Positions 11,220 to 23,400 are shown, counted from the stretch's first letter. The stretch is DNA of 64,000 bases from Siphonodentalium dalli (GCA_032622095.1 CP136066.1:135129917-135193916), one strand, 5' to 3'. A program made the numbers and translations. Notes: generated by a model from the letters alone, not told the origin.

Positions 11220-11673
11220 AAGGAATGGAAGTCACCTTCGTTTTAATCGGTGACAGGGGTGAATATATTGTTAAGATAGATAACTCTGGTTGCCAGACAA
11301 GAAATCCATCCTATATAACCCAACAGAAACTCATCTGCCACTCAGAGCCTCTCTGTCTGCAGCAGTCTGAGCAGTGGCAACTCACACTGTCTCTTTGATT
11401 TTGCTGTCCCTTTTTGCCCGGATAGCCTGGAATATTGTCCCACTTTGCCCAGTGTGGTGTCCCGCTTTGCCCAAAGGCACGGACAACGTGGGACAAAACA
11501 AGAGGTTCCAAAATGGACATACCGAGATGTTGTTTGATATCAATGACCACCCGATTACATGCGCCAATGAATTGTATACCAATTAACGGATTTCCAGTTT
11601 TTTTTCCCGACGAAAACCCTATCTAAAATTCCTTGAAAACATTTGGTGTCCCGCTTTGCCCGGGTCTCCCCTA

Positions 11674-13907
11674 TTCGTGGATCATTTAACGTTGGAAATC
11701 ATTTCTATTTGATTCAAAATGTCGCAACATCTTGTCATATAGCAAAATTACAGCCCCCCAAACGCATAATTTTCCGAAAATCGGTTACAATTTGCTGGTA
11801 TCTACCAAAAAATCTGGAAGATTTATAGACTGCGGATGATCACCCGTCCCATGTATCAGTTGTCACGCGGAGAATTCTGCCATGAAAATGGTCTGACCCA
11901 ACATTAAATAAACGCATAAATTGTTATAAAATGACATAAAAGCAAGCATGTCTGCAAACAATCTCGTCTGTGAGTAATGTTTTCCCAAAAGAATCCGTGA
12001 GTCTGACATTGCGTTCGCCGACCGGTACGTAAAATGATAGTACGTTTTATCGAACGTGATGACGTCACGAATCCGTGGTTTAGAAATGAGTATACGTAAA
12101 AGTTCCCAGTCAAAGTTCGTATTCTATGCCATTATTTTCGTAACCGGATTTCAAATGATTGCCATGTTCGCACAGCCCATTTGTATGGTTGACAGGCGGT
12201 TAAACCCGGGTTAAATTGGTAAAGAAACCGCTTTGGTCTTGCTATGCTATGCTTTAATCTCTCAGAAATGAATTCACAAGTTACCGGCGAGATGTGCAAT
12301 ATTTACAAAGTGCTTAGTGCGAAATATATACATATACATAAAAGAAGACAGAAAATGGAGAAGAAGAAGAGGAAAAGAAGAAGAAGAGGAAAAGAAGAAG
12401 AAGATAAGAAGAAGAATGAGATAGAAGAAGATTGGTAGATAGATATGGCGGTAGTCTCTCTGTTCAACCATCGTCAGTCCTCATTATCGTCGTTTTTATA
12501 TTCATCTAATACGTTCTATCAGTATACTTTTCGAGGATGTGTTATATCAATACTAATAATAATACTAACAACAACAACAACAACAAAACAAAACAAAATT
12601 ATACAGCTATAAATTTCTATTTCTGTATTTGAACGCTAATTTCAGATAAAGTGTTAATTTTCTCAAGTCAACGCGACCAGACTTTGACAGTAGCTCGTAA
12701 AACATTTTCTTAGATGGTGGATTCCAATATAGTAGAGTCGCTTATGTCCGATTTTGGGCTCCCGTTGGAAAATCATGAGCAAATATAGAGACCATGCTCA
12801 TGAGGCAGTATATGGTCTCCACTTTAGAAAACAATTGTTAGACACCCTGGGGTCGCGACTGGGTGATAATATGACGTCACAAAGATGGCCGCCATGCTCA
12901 TTTTCTCAAGTTCGATATTGTTGGATTTCATGATAAAAATATAAGTGTGATATAAAATTTATGGCAATCCTTTTGTAAAGTGTATGGTGTGACGCCATGT
13001 TATATTTTTTATATAAAACAAATTCCTCTCGATCAAAGATGGTGGCCACAATGGTGGACAGAAGTGGGGAAATATGTGTTTTTCCATACATGTCGCCTAC
13101 ATCATTTCCGATTGTATCGAACTGGCGACGATTAGGGAATATCCTTCTCTTCAATCTTGATAAAAAAAATCAATTAGGCATCATATTAGTTGATTACTTG
13201 TATCATAACCTTGATTTTCTTCTCCAAATGCAATGTTTTAAAGGAAGTGGTATGAATTTCGCCAAAATATACTTTTTTTTATTTTCTAAGTATTTCCTTG
13301 AAGAAAATTAGAATTAATCGGTGATGGAAATGAGTAGGATCATTGCATAGGGTATATACATTTAACTGGATCCAGAATCTGTCAACTTAATCCAAGATGG
13401 CTTCGAAAATGGCGGCCAAAATACGACAATACGCAAATTTTGCCCTCTTACATCCAGTTACGTTTCTGCCGTGTAGAAAGAGAATGTAGTAGACTAATTT
13501 GCTTCTTTAAGATAAATAATCGCCATGTTATGACACATTCCTATTAGTTGTCTTACCGCAGTGACTCAAAATGCGAGTTAATGTGATAATTATTTTTCAA
13601 ATAAGCATCGTGAAAATTCGCCAAACATCATATTTTTCATACGTCAAATAACATGACCACAACAGGAGAACGCTATATCGGTGTTAGATATATGAATGAA
13701 TGTACTCCGATTTGGATAATCCGAAGTTATTAATATCTTATTGTAATCAAGATGGCCGCCAATGTGGCGGAAATGTCTAAATTTGACATTAAACTACATA
13801 TATGTCCAAAATATATCCCAGCATGTAAGAATGGCACATGTGCATTTCGTCATATATGGGTTTCAGTTAGAACATACCATTCGCTATATAAAAACCGAAA
13901 TATATGT
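11674..13907. other. Unassigned stretch with repeated AAGATGG-type words
   Basis: Contains a GA-rich tract (12350-12432), an ACA/AAC-rich tract (12545-12600) and four copies of an AAGATGGCCGCC-like word (12886, 13036, 13394, 13751). A segment at 11905-11955 resembles 8660-8705 in direct orientation. No coding signal. Confidence 0.4.
12350..12432. repeat. Polypurine (GAA/AGG)n tract
   Basis: About 80 bp of almost pure purine on the plus strand. Confidence 0.8.
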
Positions 13908-13911
13908 TTAA

Positions 13912-14380
13912 AGGTACTCAACCCGATAAAACTCCTCTCAATTACTATTTCAATGGCTTCGGGGGTCAAAAATATTTGATTCGAGTCGAGGAAGTCACCC
14001 ATCAAAGCTCAGATTTGTTAGATATCGATTTTAGAAATCTATTATTTTTCATTATCGGGAATACTATCTGGCCCAGAACTCAGTCAAAATTGCGTTAAAA
14101 TTACCACTTGATTTTAGAGTTATTCATCCTTGTCTGTTTGAATAGATTTGGAGTACACATCCAGAGCAGATTACGGCAGTTATTAGTACTGATCTCGAGA
14201 ACATAACAAATTTGAAAAATCAATATCTAATAACTCTGAGCTTTGTTTGATGGGTTCCTCGACTCGAATCAAATATTTTTTACCCCCAAAGCCAAAGAAA
14301 TAGTAATATAGGACCCTCTGATCGGATTGTTGTTGTTGGAATCTGTTGAGATGGGGACCCTCTTTACGGGTTGAGTACCT
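13912..14380. mobile_element. TTAA-flanked MITE with long TIRs
   Basis: Flanked by TTAA at 13908-13911 and 14381-14384. The ends begin AGGTACTCAACCCG. Inverted similarity extends more than 100 bp, including TATTTGATTCGAGTCGAGGA near the left end and its complement near the right. A ~45-bp insertion (GTTGTTGTTG-containing) lies in the right arm. TTAA duplications suggest piggyBac- or Kolobok-type mobilisation. No protein is encoded. Confidence 0.75.
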
Positions 14381-14384
14381 TTAA

Positions 14385-15593
14385 GCAAAGCACGTTAAGT
14401 ATATGGGTTTGTGCCAAATTGGATTCTGATATTATATAATTTTAATAGAGACCAACATGTTATGGGGAGAAAATAGTGAAGTTGCCAACTTCAGGCGCTG
14501 TCAGCTACCACTGCCTACCAGCGATCAAATGATGCATGTGGTCGCCATACGTTCTTGCATGTCGATAATTATTGAATATATCTACTCATATACTAAAAGG
14601 TCTAGCGACTGACTCAATCAGATTACTCTATATAGCTAACAGTGTCTGGCCATTGAAGCCTGAAATTGACAATATAAACCAGGAGATCGCCCGGGGCTTT
14701 GTTCAGTTATTATAGCTATAATTTAATCTTGTCCATTTCCCCATTGTAAATATATACCGCCGGTATAGGCTTGGTTACTGAACGAGGTTAGATAGTATGC
14801 CGAAGTTACACCCATGTTTTCTGACATAATATCCATAAAAGTCTTCGTAAATTGAATCCTTGTATGGGTACTCTAGGTGATCAGACACCCGCTTCTACCA
14901 GTCTGACAAACATATATGTGTATGAAGAAATGTTGATGATTGCTTCATGTTTAAACTGCTTCTAGTCACCTGTTCATACTAAGTACCGATACATTTCCAT
15001 GTGTGCATTATTAATATGACGACCAAGATGGGATGATGACAAATTTGAACTAGAACTCAACTATATTTATGTGACAGTGTTAAAATGTATTATATATGTG
15101 TGTGAAGGTGGCAGGGTTAATATCTAACATATGTGTCTGCAGAAACCAATAAATGTGTGTGTCAGCAGAATGTGTATAGAGCAGTATGGGAACATTGTGC
15201 AACAATTGGAGCTGGTCTCATTAAGTTACCTCAGCTATATAAACCAGCCCAAACAATCAAATACTTCTGCATGGTAACAGTAATGGACAATACTTTTTCT
15301 ATATACTTCTGTTCCCGCCACCTTCCCACCAAGCCCAATTTAAGACAGCTGCACCAGATTCTACCTTTTTATCTCTCTTTAAAATCTAGTGCCTGGCTAT
15401 TCTCTCTACCCAAGATCTCGCCCAAAGAAAATCCCCGGCGGCCAGTTCTTTACAGTCAGTCTTGGAGAGTAGTTGAGTAATAAGATATATACACAAATGG
15501 ATTGTTGATCCCTCATGGGACTATTTAAATGAATATACACTTTATGCACTTATGTGAGATATGATTACGATGTGGACATAGCTGATGTTATTC

Positions 15594-15596
<3 letters not shown>
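14385..15596. other. Unassigned intergenic stretch
   Basis: No gene or clear repeat. A 115-codon frame at 15133-15480 begins with GTG and has no recognisable domain. Confidence 0.4.

Positions 15597-15640
<44 letters not shown>
15597..15640. repeat. (AT)n microsatellite
   Basis: About 40 bp of uninterrupted TA alternation, directly abutting the ACTAGCAGGTGG start of the next repeat array. Confidence 0.95.
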
Positions 15641-18490
15641 TAGCAGGTGGACCTGACTTCGTCCGGGCTGTTTCCCCTCTGCTTTTCGGCGATTTGACCT
15701 TGAATTGTCCAGTTTGAAGGTCAAGGTCAGGTGGGATGACGATTTGACCCGTCCAAAACACTGCCCGGACAAAAGTACCCGTCGAAATCCATCAGGTTTT
15801 ACCCGATTTGACCTCGAATTGATCATTTTGAAGGTCAAGGTCAGGTCGGGGTCACGATTTGACCCGTCCAAAAACACTCAGTGGACAAAAGTAACCCTAC
15901 ATATAACATTTCGTCGAAATCCCATCAAAATTCGCGATTTGACCTTGAATTGACCCGATTTCAAGATCAAGGTCACGTCGCACGGGCAAACGAATAGGCT
16001 TACGAAACTTCCCATCCGAAAGTATCCCCAGACACTAATTTTCATCGAAATCCCGTGATACTCCGGCGTTCGACCTTGAAATGACCCCATTTCAAGGTCA
16101 AGGTCACGTCGCACGGGCAAATTAATAGGCCCATGTCACTCCCCGGCCGAAAGTACCCCCATATACCAAGTTTTATCGAAATCAGCTCGGCCGTTTTCGA
16201 GTCCATCGTGAACACACAGACAGACAGATTTCCCAAAATATATAATAGATTGGCCGATGAGCCCGACGTTGTCCAGGCTATTCAAAAACCAAATTTCAAG
16301 TCGATAGCTCTACCCAGCCCGACGTTGTCCGGGCTATTCAAAAACAAAATTTCAAGTCGATAGCTCTACCCGTTTCCGAGATCTCGTCTGCGCATGCGCG
16401 AAGCTGGCGTCGCACGGGCTCGGCGACCCGATAAAATTCGTATCCGGGGCAAGATACATCCACATACCAAATTTCAAGTCGATAGCTCCACCCGTTTCCG
16501 AGATCTCGTCTGCGCATGCGCGAAGCTGGCGTCGCACGGGCTCGGCGACCCGATTAAATTCGAATCCGGAGCAAAATACATTCACATACCAAATTTCAAG
16601 TCAATAGCTCCACCCGATTCCGAGATCTCGTCTGCGCATGCGCTGCACGGGCGTCGCACGGGCTCGCCAATACGACAACGACGACCGCCTGGTCAAACTA
16701 CACACACGTACCAAGTTTCGTCCCGATCGGTCGAGAATCGTAGATTTGTATAAATGACAGACAAACAGACAAACAGACAGACAGAGATCTTCAAAATATA
16801 TATGAGACTAGCCGATGAGCCCGACGTTGTCCGGGCTATTCATCCGGGCTATTCAAAAACCAAATTTCAAGTCGATAGCTCTACCCGTTTCCGAGATCTC
16901 GTCTGCGCATGCGCGAAGCTGGCGTCGCACGGGCTCGACGGCCCGATAAAATTCGTATCCGGGGCAAGATACATTCACATACCAAATTTCAAGTCGATAG
17001 CTCCACCCGTTTCCGAGATCTCGTCTGCGCATGCGCGAAGCTGGCGTCGCACGGGCTCGGCGACCCGATAAAATTCGTATCTGGGGCAAGATACATTCAC
17101 ATACCAAATTTCAAGTCGATGGCTCCACCCGTTTCCGAGATCTCGTCTGCGCATGCGCGAAGCGGACGCCGCACGGACTCGCCAATACGACAACGTCCAC
17201 CGCCTGATCAAACTACACACACGTACCAAGTTTCGTCCCGATCGGTCGAGAATCGTAGATTTGTATTAATGACATACAGACGAATGACATACAGACAGAC
17301 AGAGGTCTTCAAAATATATATGAGACTAGCAGGTGGACCCGACTTCGTCCGGGCTGTTTCCCCTCTGCTTTTCGGCGAATTGCGCGATTTGACCTTTGAA
17401 TTGTCCATTTTGAAGGTCAAGGTCAGGTGGGGTCACGATTTGACACATCCAAAACACTGCCCGGACAAAAGTACCCGACAAAAGTACCCGTCGAAATCCA
17501 TCCGGTCCGGGCTGTTTCCCCTCTGCTTTTCGGCGAATTGCGCGATTTGACCTTGAATTGTCCATTTTGAAGGTCAAGGTCAGGTGGGGTCATGATTTGA
17601 CCCGTCCAAAACACTGCCCGGACAAAAGTACCCGTCGAAATCTATCCGGTTTTACCCGATTTGACCTTGAATTGATCATTTTGAAGGTCAAGGTCAGGTC
17701 GGGGTCACGTCGAAATCCCATCAAAATTCGCGATTTGACCTTGAATTGACCCGATTTCAAGGTCAAGGTCACGTCGCACGGGCAAATGAATAGGCCATAC
17801 GAAAGTATCCATAGACACTCATTTTCACCGTGATACTCGGGCGTTTGACCTTGAAATGATAAGGTCAAGGTCACGTTGCATGGGCAAATTAATAGGCCTA
17901 TGCCACTCCCCGGTCGAAAGTAACCCCACATACCAAGTTTCATCGAAATCGGCTCTGCCGTTCTCGAGTCCATCGCGAACAGACAGACACACACACAGAT
18001 TTCCCTAAATATATAATAGACTAGAAGGTGACCCGACTTCGTCCGGGCTTTGACCATGAATTTACCATTTTGAAGGTCCAGTCAAGTGGGGTCACAATTT
18101 GACCCGTCCAAAGCACTGCCCGGACAAAAGTACACGTCGAAATCCATCCGGTTTTACCCGATTTGACCTCGAATTGATCATTTTGAAGGTCAAGGTCAAA
18201 TTTCGTCGAAATCCCATCAAAATTGGCGATTTGACCTTGAATTAACCCGATTTCAAGGTCGAGGTCATGTCGCACGGGCAAATGAATATGCTTATGAGAC
18301 TCCCCATACGAAAGTACCCCCACATACCAAGTTTCATCGAAATGCCGTGATATTCGGGCGTTTGACCTTGAAATGACCCGATTTCAAGGTCAAGATCACG
18401 TCGCACGGGCAAATTAATAGGTTTATGCCACTTCCCGGCCTTAGGTACCCCCCCCCCCCCCCATACCAAGTTTCATCGAAATCCCGTGAT
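15641..18490. repeat. Array of short interspersed repeats, at least five blocks
   Basis: Blocks begin ACTAG(C/A)AGGTG-(GA)CCCGACTTCGTCCGGGC (15639, 17326, 18023) or GATGAGCCCGACGTTGTCC (16257, 16814). Most end in GACAGACAGA...AAAATATATA(A/T)(G/A)AGA, the form of 3' tails of short retroposons. Two sequence classes alternate: one rich in TTTGACCTTGAATTG/AAGGTCAAGGTCA, and one with ~122-bp subunits containing CGAGATCTCGTCTGCGCATG. CATCGAAATC...GCCGTTTTCGAGTCCATCG words recall RTE-type 3' ends. No protein is encoded. The class is uncertain. Confidence 0.65.
16280..17200. repeat. ~122-bp subrepeats with TGCGCATGCGC cores
   Basis: TGCGCATGCGC occurs at 16389, 16511, 16633, 16904, 17025 and 17148, each preceded by CGAGATCTCGTC. 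Spacing is 121-123 bp within each of two groups of three. Confidence 0.85.
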
Positions 18491-18973
18491 ATTCGGGAAT
18501 TGTTCTCAAAGCACATAGGAAACTGGACTTTGGGGCGATCGGTTTTCGCCATTTTGTTCGGAAAACCCCGCGCTATATATAGAAACGGAAACTAGTATAC
18601 CCAAAAACAAACTCCGGATTATGCCGAAGTTATTCGGACCACTTCGGCTTTCAGTTAAAACGTAAACAAACAGAGAGAAAAAGCGATGTTTGTGGCAATC
18701 AACCGGAATATTCTATGTGTAATTTAACATTAAAGTTAGATTATTATACACCATTATGACCATAAGATGTCACTCTTTCCGATGCATATAGCATCACATA
18801 TTGATTTGATAGGTAAATCGAGTTACACAACAAATACCCGCCACAAACCTTGGGCGTAAGTCGTGTCATAAGAAGACATAGGGTGCGATCTCGGACTAAA
18901 TACCAGCATCTCCATCCCAATATCTTAGCTGGTTTTAGTACGAGAAGACTTGGACTAGGTGAAAAAGTACTTT
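18491..18973. other. Unassigned stretch
   Basis: A hairpin-like CCGAAGT/ACTTCGG pair lies near 18620-18650. Nothing else can be supported. Confidence 0.35.
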
Positions 18974-19310
18974 CTTATGTCTCTGCTACTAGCTTGTTGT
19001 TGTTATGGTCGATCATCAGTTTTTGATCATGTCCCCTCGTTGATGTATAAGTCGCAGCAGGAAATAGCGTATCGTGGTCGATATTATAATGTCCCATTTT
19101 TTTTTATCTTGTGCACCTCTATCAGGTCGCCACGAAGTCTCCTGTATTTTAGGGACATGAGATATAGAATAATGAGCCGGTGTTCATATGGATATTTCCG
19201 CAGCCACGGAATCATGCGGGTTGCGCGTCTATGTACACTTTCTAATGCCCTCGAATGTGTAAACAAATCTATAGTATTTCCATGATCATATAGTGTGAAT
19301 GTGGTGTCAC
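18974..19310 (-). pseudogene. C-terminal fragment of a CR1-type reverse transcriptase, frameshifted
   Basis: The minus strand reads LESVHRRATRMIPWLRKYPY and then LKYRRLRGDLIEVHKI, the conserved tail of CR1/L2-type RT proteins. At a nine-A run (near 19096) the frame shifts and continues as a TSTRGHDQKLM segment to a stop at 18974. No 5' portion is present, consistent with a 5'-truncated or decayed copy. It differs from the element at 2397-5987. Confidence 0.75.
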
Positions 19311-19635
19311 CGAGGGCTTGCTTCCCTTATATGGTGTGCCTGTATACTCGAAAATAGAAGAAAATCAATGTCGCCCTGACTAATACAGAAAGTAATGCTA
19401 TTGCAAGTAGCCCCAACTAATATATACCGCAGATAATATAATGCTATCACGAATCGCTCCAACTAAAACAGAAGTTGATACTATTGCGAGTCAGCCATTT
19501 TGATAAAGAAGTTGAGCTAGCTCCCTACCCATCCAAACCAATGAAACCAAGAAATGACATGTCAATAGGAGTTAATGCTAAGTTATGGAGAAACCTATTT
19601 ATTCACCAGGGGTGTTTAATTACATATAACCATGA
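19311..19635. other. Unassigned stretch upstream of palindrome array
   Basis: Contains two loosely similar words (CTAATACAGAAAGTAATGCTAT at 19380, CTAAAACAGAAGTTGATACTAT at 19460) and nothing else recognisable. Confidence 0.35.
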
Positions 19636-19763
19636 ATTGCGCTTAAGCGCAAATAATTACGCTTAAGCGCAATTAATTGCGCTTTTAAGCGCAATGATTG
19701 TGCTTAAGCGCAATTGATTGCGCTTAAGCGAAATTGATTGCGCTTAAGCACAATTAATTATTA
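19636..19763. repeat. Six-unit array of 20-21-bp palindromic repeats
   Basis: Units of ATT(G/A)CGCTTAAGCGCAATTA type. Each is centred on the palindrome GCGCTTAAGCGC, with substitutions in units 2, 4, 5 and 6 and a TT insertion in unit 3. It lies about 580 bp upstream of the DNAJC17 ATG. The spacing is close to two helical turns. Function unknown. Confidence 0.9.
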
Positions 19764-19894
19764 AATGTGAATTTGGCCTCCCATAACTTTGAGCATATTT
19801 CACTATATGTTGCAAACGCTCTTGTCTGAACTCTAAAATCCATTGATTTGAGCCGCCAACATATTCCTAACAATAATAATTAACACCTAATTAG

Positions 19895-20155
19895 CGACTC
19901 GTGCGGCTGACTCGGCTGATTCCAACTACAACTTTTAGTGGGATGGAGAACGAAAAATGTCGATAAAAGTTGAAATATAAGACTTACAAATTATCTTTTT
20001 AATTTCTTTTATTTGTAATTGGCATAGCTTACCACCAACCAAAACTCATCATTATTGGAATTATATTAACGACAATAAACTAAATTGAAAATCCCAACTA
20101 CACCTTTTATTGGATTCGGACTCGGACTACAACTTTTAGTGTGTCCCCGCGTTGA
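19895..20155. mobile_element. MITE copy, second copy at 46330-46688
   Basis: TCGATAAAAGTTGAAATATAAGA, ATCTTTTTAATTTCTTT, GCATAGCTTACCA and ACTACAACTTTTAGTGTGTCC appear in the same order as in 46480-46680. This copy lacks most of the left inverted repeat. It lies within 450 bp of the DNAJC17 start, so it may sit in the promoter. Confidence 0.65.
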
Positions 20156-20338
20156 TAACGTACTTGAGTACGAAAGTGGAAATGTCCCCTCTGGGTCTTG
20201 TCATCAGCCGTCACTTGTCCATTTTCTATTCCCTATTTTCGGTGGCTAATTTACAAAAATATATATATTATATTTGGATATAAATATCACCTATACAACT
20301 GACAGGAGTCACTGGAATTACGGCAACACACCGTGAGA

Positions 20339-20413
20339 ATGGTTGACTCAGATATTACAAAACTCGACCTCTATTCGATTCTTGAAACCACAGAAGAAGC
20401 TACCGAAAAAGAG
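20339..20413 (+). CDS. DNAJC17: DNAJC17 coding exon 1
   Basis: Twenty-five codons starting [16 protein letters not shown], the first part of the J domain (helix I). The ATG sits in a favourable context (A at -3, G at +4). The donor is GAG|GTGCGC at 20414, a weaker GT donor, and the exon ends in phase 0. The donor lies only 29 bp before a perfect 162-bp inverted repeat. Confidence 0.85.
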
Positions 20414-23400
20414 GTGCGCGAATTATAATTTAGCTTTTTCAATTTTTTACATTACAGTTACCAGGTCTGGCAAATGTGAGAATACAGCTACAATAGCTGT
20501 ATTCATCTAACCTAGCTGTATTCAGCTATATATTATACTCTCAAACCGGCTGTTTTTCGATAATAAACTAGAAGCGCTAATTTGCGCATCAAAATTAGGC
20601 TACCATATTCTCCGGTCACCCTCAACCAAATCAAAATCGTCGCTTGTGTTCTGACAAAGGGTAGCCTAATTTTGATGCGCAAATTAGCGCTTCTAGTTTA
20701 TTATCGAAAAACAGCCGGTTTGAGAGTATAATATATAGCTGAATACAGCTAGGTTAGATGAATACAGCTATTGTAGCTGTATTCTCACATTTGCCAGACC
20801 TGGTAACTGTAATGTAAAAAAAATTCCTATGAATATTTTTTTTTTGCCAATTTTTTTTAATTCGGACTTTGGAAAAATAATTCTGTCAACTCATTATGTC
20901 ACCCAGAAGTTGTCAAATAATGTCTGTAGACACTGCTAATGTGCTTTCCACTCATAATTCAGTGTAGTAATATCTCTCCTACATTAGTCTGTTGGTCGTG
21001 GTGGTGTATTAAGGGACAAAAAGCTTGTAACATCAATTGTCTATTTTCAGTTAGGATATGTGAAGATTGTATGTTATATATTTGGTTTCTAGCAATAACA
21101 CTAATAAATGTAGAATGATTGGTTGAAAACTTGTATATGCCTGAGAAATCATCAGCACATTTGGTTAAATTTAACCCGGAGGTTGATTGACATGAGACAA
21201 CAACGAAGACAATCAACAGTTATACAAGTAACAGATCTTGGGCAAGACCAAGGGTTAATTTTTATTACAGAATACAAAACTATCCTGTAATGCAACTTCA
21301 TGTGCCCAAGCATCAAGACTACAATAAATAAAATTGGCGTCGGATGAATACATATAAGGTGATCTTGAGAAGTTGAGTTGTACAGTACCGGTATTATAGA
21401 AGGACATGATAGACTCCAGTTATTATCGCATAACCATTTTTACATGATGTACTAAATGGAAGTTCCCACTCAGTTATAAAAGTGCATTGGAATGGTCTAT
21501 AATCATTTGGTGGGTTTTCAGGAAAAAATAAGCAGACGACAGATGCAAGTATAACACAAATAAAAGTACATTTTAGTGAAATGTTCAGATAATAAGTTCA
21601 ACAATTACAACCTATCATTAGATTTGTTGAACTTGAATAATATTTGAGCATTCCCTTATGGGTCACTACTCATCACTGAGTATTTGCTAGAATAGTTTTA
21701 AGAAAATACCACATACTTTCTTTTCATAAATGAAAATTGACTAACATTTGAGTTAGATGTGTTAGTTGTTTTGATAAAAAAGGTACTACTCCTGCCGATC
21801 AATCAACATTTAATTTGATGTTGATATCGGTATATGTGCAACATGTAGCAAGTGGTGTGGGGGGTCCTGGTAACTACTCACACATTGTACAGTTAACCTA
21901 AATAAAGTTGATGTGTATGTTGTACCTGAATCATGGAATACATGTAGTACCGCAATCTTGGGCTTTCTTTGACCCGCAGATTTACATGAACATGCTCAAA
22001 CAATGTAAACAGGAAGTTGTCTAGCCTAAAATGTTGTTCACAATATATTATTAATGAATTGATTTCATAATATCAACACAACAATCAATTATTTTCTTCA
22101 AATTCTTGTTCTCTTGTGTGAGGCAAATGTTAATGTCTTTGGGAGGGATATGAGCAGAATGTCAACAGCATTGATTTTTGAAGGACATCGGCATTAACTA
22201 ATTCATAACACGATTACAATGCCTACAATGCCTATAAAGTTATGTACTCCATAGCGAATTGGATTGCATGGCATGAAAGTTATTGAATATTTGTTCATTT
22301 TTTTTATGCACGAAAATAGGCTATCTATTCAGATGATTTATATTACATACAAAAAATTTTAAACTTGGAATTTTGCCATGTCTATGATTAATATCAATGT
22401 TCGTTGTGCACTGTTACTTATTATTCCCTCAACATTTTAATTATTTAATGTCTAAATGGTTATATACATAATCAAATCATTATTTGGTATGGTCATTCGT
22501 CAAAATGACAGCCACCACAACACTATTAAATTAAACTAAATTTGTTTCAATATATTATCTTTGACAAAATTGCACCTCAAACTTAATTACAATTGTCTGG
22601 TTCACATCCCGGTGTGTTGCTTGTTCAAAGCTTTATTTAATACTTTTTTATATTCTCTTTAAATCGCTACAAAAATTACAAGTTTGTTCAGTGACAGGTC
22701 TGACCAGACTTCTGTTGTCACCAACACGTGTAGGCCTACTATATGTACTAGCATTGTTGTTTCCTGAGAATTTGGGCAGAACTTCCGCTGGAGACACTTG
22801 CCAGATCCTTAACACCACCCGTATCCAATCAAATTAAAAATTTGGGCAGAACTTCCCCTAGAGGCGCAAGCCAGATCATTATAATCAATCAAATTGATAA
22901 TTTAGGCAGTTAATGCACATTGAAGAATACTACTGTGGCTAGACAACTTAATTCATAGTCATGCTGGCAGAACTTTTCATACTATTCCCTCCATACCATT
23001 GCCACACAATGTAAATAACATTGATTCTTGTAGGGTAGTGGTATTTACTAAGTCAAAACACAATGAAAATGATAGCCAAAAAAAAATTAAAAATATGCAT
23101 TCCATAGCCAATTGGATTACCAATAACATGGCACGTGAGTTACTGGAAGTTACAAATGATTCCTTTAACTTTTTTATGCACGAAAATAGGCTACTTTTTC
23201 AGACGATTATTACCTTCAAAAACATAATAACATGGAATACAACCTTGTCCAACATTAATGCCAATATTTATTGTGCATTGTCATTTATTTGTATTCTAAA
23301 ATTTTAACGTATAACTTGTTACAAAATCAAATCAAAGTTCAATGGGGTCATTTATCGATATCAAAATGGTGGCCACACAACAAAAGTCAAACTGAATTTA

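Larger units (their letters stand above)
8805..11673. mobile_element. TIR-bounded element carrying a satellite array
   Basis: The left end reads TAGGGAGACCCGGGCAAAG and the right end, reverse complemented, TAGGGGAGACCCGGGCAAAG. Inside both ends (8830-8850, 9280-9330, 11430-11490) GGGCAAAGCGGGAC-type words recur in both orientations, as subterminal repeats do. The interior holds a foldback (8921-9018) and a ~142-bp tandem array (9371-11219) but no transposase. A TA target duplication is possible; no superfamily is assigned. Confidence 0.5.

Noticed and set aside
15133-15480. 115-codon frame as a gene
   Set aside because: It starts with GTG, has no recognised domain, no splice context and no conserved composition.
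16394-17550. Long Arg-rich frames as a protein-coding gene
   Set aside because: They are translations of the tandem short repeats, repeated with the repeat period, on both strands.
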